This document shows, piece after piece, positions 5,238 through 6,027 of a stretch of DNA of 6,027 bases. The notes under the pieces are model-generated. The model saw only the letters and a list, made by a program, of their open reading frames with translations, was not told the DNA's origin and did not search any database. Source of the stretch: Acidimicrobiaceae bacterium. GTDB taxonomy: Bacteria > Actinomycetota > Acidimicrobiia > Acidimicrobiales > UBA10347. Location: positions 1 to 6,027 of the forward strand of contig DNHM01000013.1 in NCBI GenBank assembly GCA_003485885.1. Direction: 5' to 3'. How positions within the stretch are numbered: the first letter of the stretch is position 1; every line of letters starts with the position of its first letter. The translations under genes were made by a program, and so were the position numbers.

Positions 5238-6027
5238 ATGGCCTATGAGGCGCTGTATCGGCGTTACCGACCCTCCCGATTCCAGGATGCATTCTTTGGG
5301 CAAGACCATGTCGTAGCCGCGCTGCGAAACGCCATCGAAGGTGATCGCGTCGGCCATGCGTATCTCTTTAGCGGGCCCCGGGGTACGGGTAAGACCACGT
5401 CGGCCCGCATCCTGGCCAAGGCGCTGAACTGTACGGATTTGCAGGGTGGTGAGCCGTGTAACGAATGTGATTCGTGTCTGGCCTTCCAAGCTGGCGGCAG
5501 TTACGACCTGCATGAACTCGATGCCGCATCGAACAATGGCGTCGATGCCATGCGCGACCTGATCGGCAAAGTGGCTCTTGGATCGCCTGGGCGCACCAAG
5601 GTGTACATCCTCGATGAGGTCCACATGTTGTCGTCGGGCGCCGAGAACGCACTGCTGAAGACCCTCGAGGAACCGCCGCCACACGTTGTTTTTGTGTTGT
5701 GTACGACAGAGCCGAACAAGGTTGTGCCGACCATCCGAAGTCGCACGCAGCACCTTGAGTTCTCGCTGCTCTCGGCGAGTCAGGTCGGCGACCTCATTGA
5801 CCATGTCGTAGGCGACGCCGGGATCGAGATCACACCCGAGGATCGCCAGTACGTGATCCGGGCCGGCGGTGGGTCCGCTCGAGACACCTTGTCAGCGCTC
5901 GACCAGGTCGTTGCGGCAGGTGGCGCTCCCCAGGGTGGCGAACACCTCGAAGCACTCTTCCAATCGCTTATCGATCGCGACGCAGCCCAAGCACTGACGG
6001 CAATCGACGGCGCGCTGCAAGCCGGCC
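5238..6027 (+). CDS. dnaX: DNA polymerase III subunit gamma/tau (3' partial)
   Basis: This is the clamp-loader ATPase that loads the beta sliding clamp and, as tau, organises the replisome. The first 263 residues are present and the frame runs off the window edge. The start ATG gives the family's N-terminus MAYEALYRRYRPSRF. Walker A is GPRGTGKT (46-53). Four zinc-binding cysteines lie at 65, 74, 77 and 80. Walker B is ILDEVHM (124-130, with D126 and E127). Sensor 1 is the region FVLCTTEP (152-159). The SRC motif carrying the arginine finger reads SRT (168-170), so only the final Cys differs. Sensor 2 is GGSARDTLS (211-219). The C-terminal tau region and any gamma/tau frameshift signal lie outside the window. 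The ribosome binding site is weak (TTAGG about 10 bases upstream). The location downstream of the SRP RNA fits actinobacterial gene order. Confidence 0.97.
   Translation, partial: MAYEALYRRYRPSRFQDAFFGQDHVVAALRNAIEGDRVGHAYLFSGPRGTGKTTSARILAKALNCTDLQGGEPCNECDSCLAFQAGGSYDLHELDAASNNGVDAMRDLIGKVALGSPGRTKVYILDEVHMLSSGAENALLKTLEEPPPHVVFVLCTTEPNKVVPTIRSRTQHLEFSLLSASQVGDLIDHVVGDAGIEITPEDRQYVIRAGGGSARDTLSALDQVVAAGGAPQGGEHLEALFQSLIDRDAAQALTAIDGALQAG

Noticed and set aside
5223..5804. Minus-strand frame opposite dnaX
   Set aside because: dnaX motifs on the plus strand are decisive, so this is a mirror frame.
1..6027. CRISPR array, insertion sequence, integrase or prophage genes
   Set aside because: No regularly spaced DNA repeats, terminal inverted repeats or transposase-like protein were seen.

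Overview
The window looks like a high-GC actinobacterial chromosome segment, probably Acidimicrobiia-like (this placement is inference). The evidence is the order tRNA-Ser / SRP RNA / dnaX, an F420-type luciferase-like oxidoreductase of the kind common in actinobacteria, a biotin-dependent acyl-CoA carboxylase alpha subunit, and several GTG starts. UGA appears to be an ordinary stop elsewhere in the window, so the code is standard.

Layout: (1) 2-514 (+) is the C-terminal end of an acyl-CoA carboxylase alpha chain with its biotinyl-lysine motif. (2) 632-2635 (-) holds one large, apparently undescribed gene. It encodes an N-terminal membrane anchor, an Asp/Glu-rich linker, an Ala-rich helix and seven-plus tandem repeats of about 60 residues. 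As sequenced it is split into three or more reading frames. Adding one base at each of three places restores a single 668-residue product. (3) 2636-2988 is a mostly empty leader. (4) 2989-3073 (-) is tRNA-Ser(GGA), divergent from the SRP RNA at 3128-3269 (+). (5) 3434-4063 (+) is a lipoprotein thioredoxin-like gene whose catalytic Cys-x-x-Cys motif is encoded as TGA-x-x-Cys, followed by two hairpins. It is best read as a selenoprotein. (6) 4078-4121 is a strong terminator, followed by a convergent LLM-class F420-dependent oxidoreductase at 4137-5015 (-). (7) 5016-5237 is an intergenic region with two identical palindromes. (8) 5238 onward (+) is the start of dnaX, cut by the window edge.

The SRP RNA, tRNA-Ser and dnaX are housekeeping genes that often lie together in actinobacteria. 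The selenoprotein and the oxidoreductase sit between ffs and dnaX as a tail-to-tail pair. The two signals most worth following are the in-frame UGA at the redox-active position and the repeat protein with its coherent set of three missing bases.
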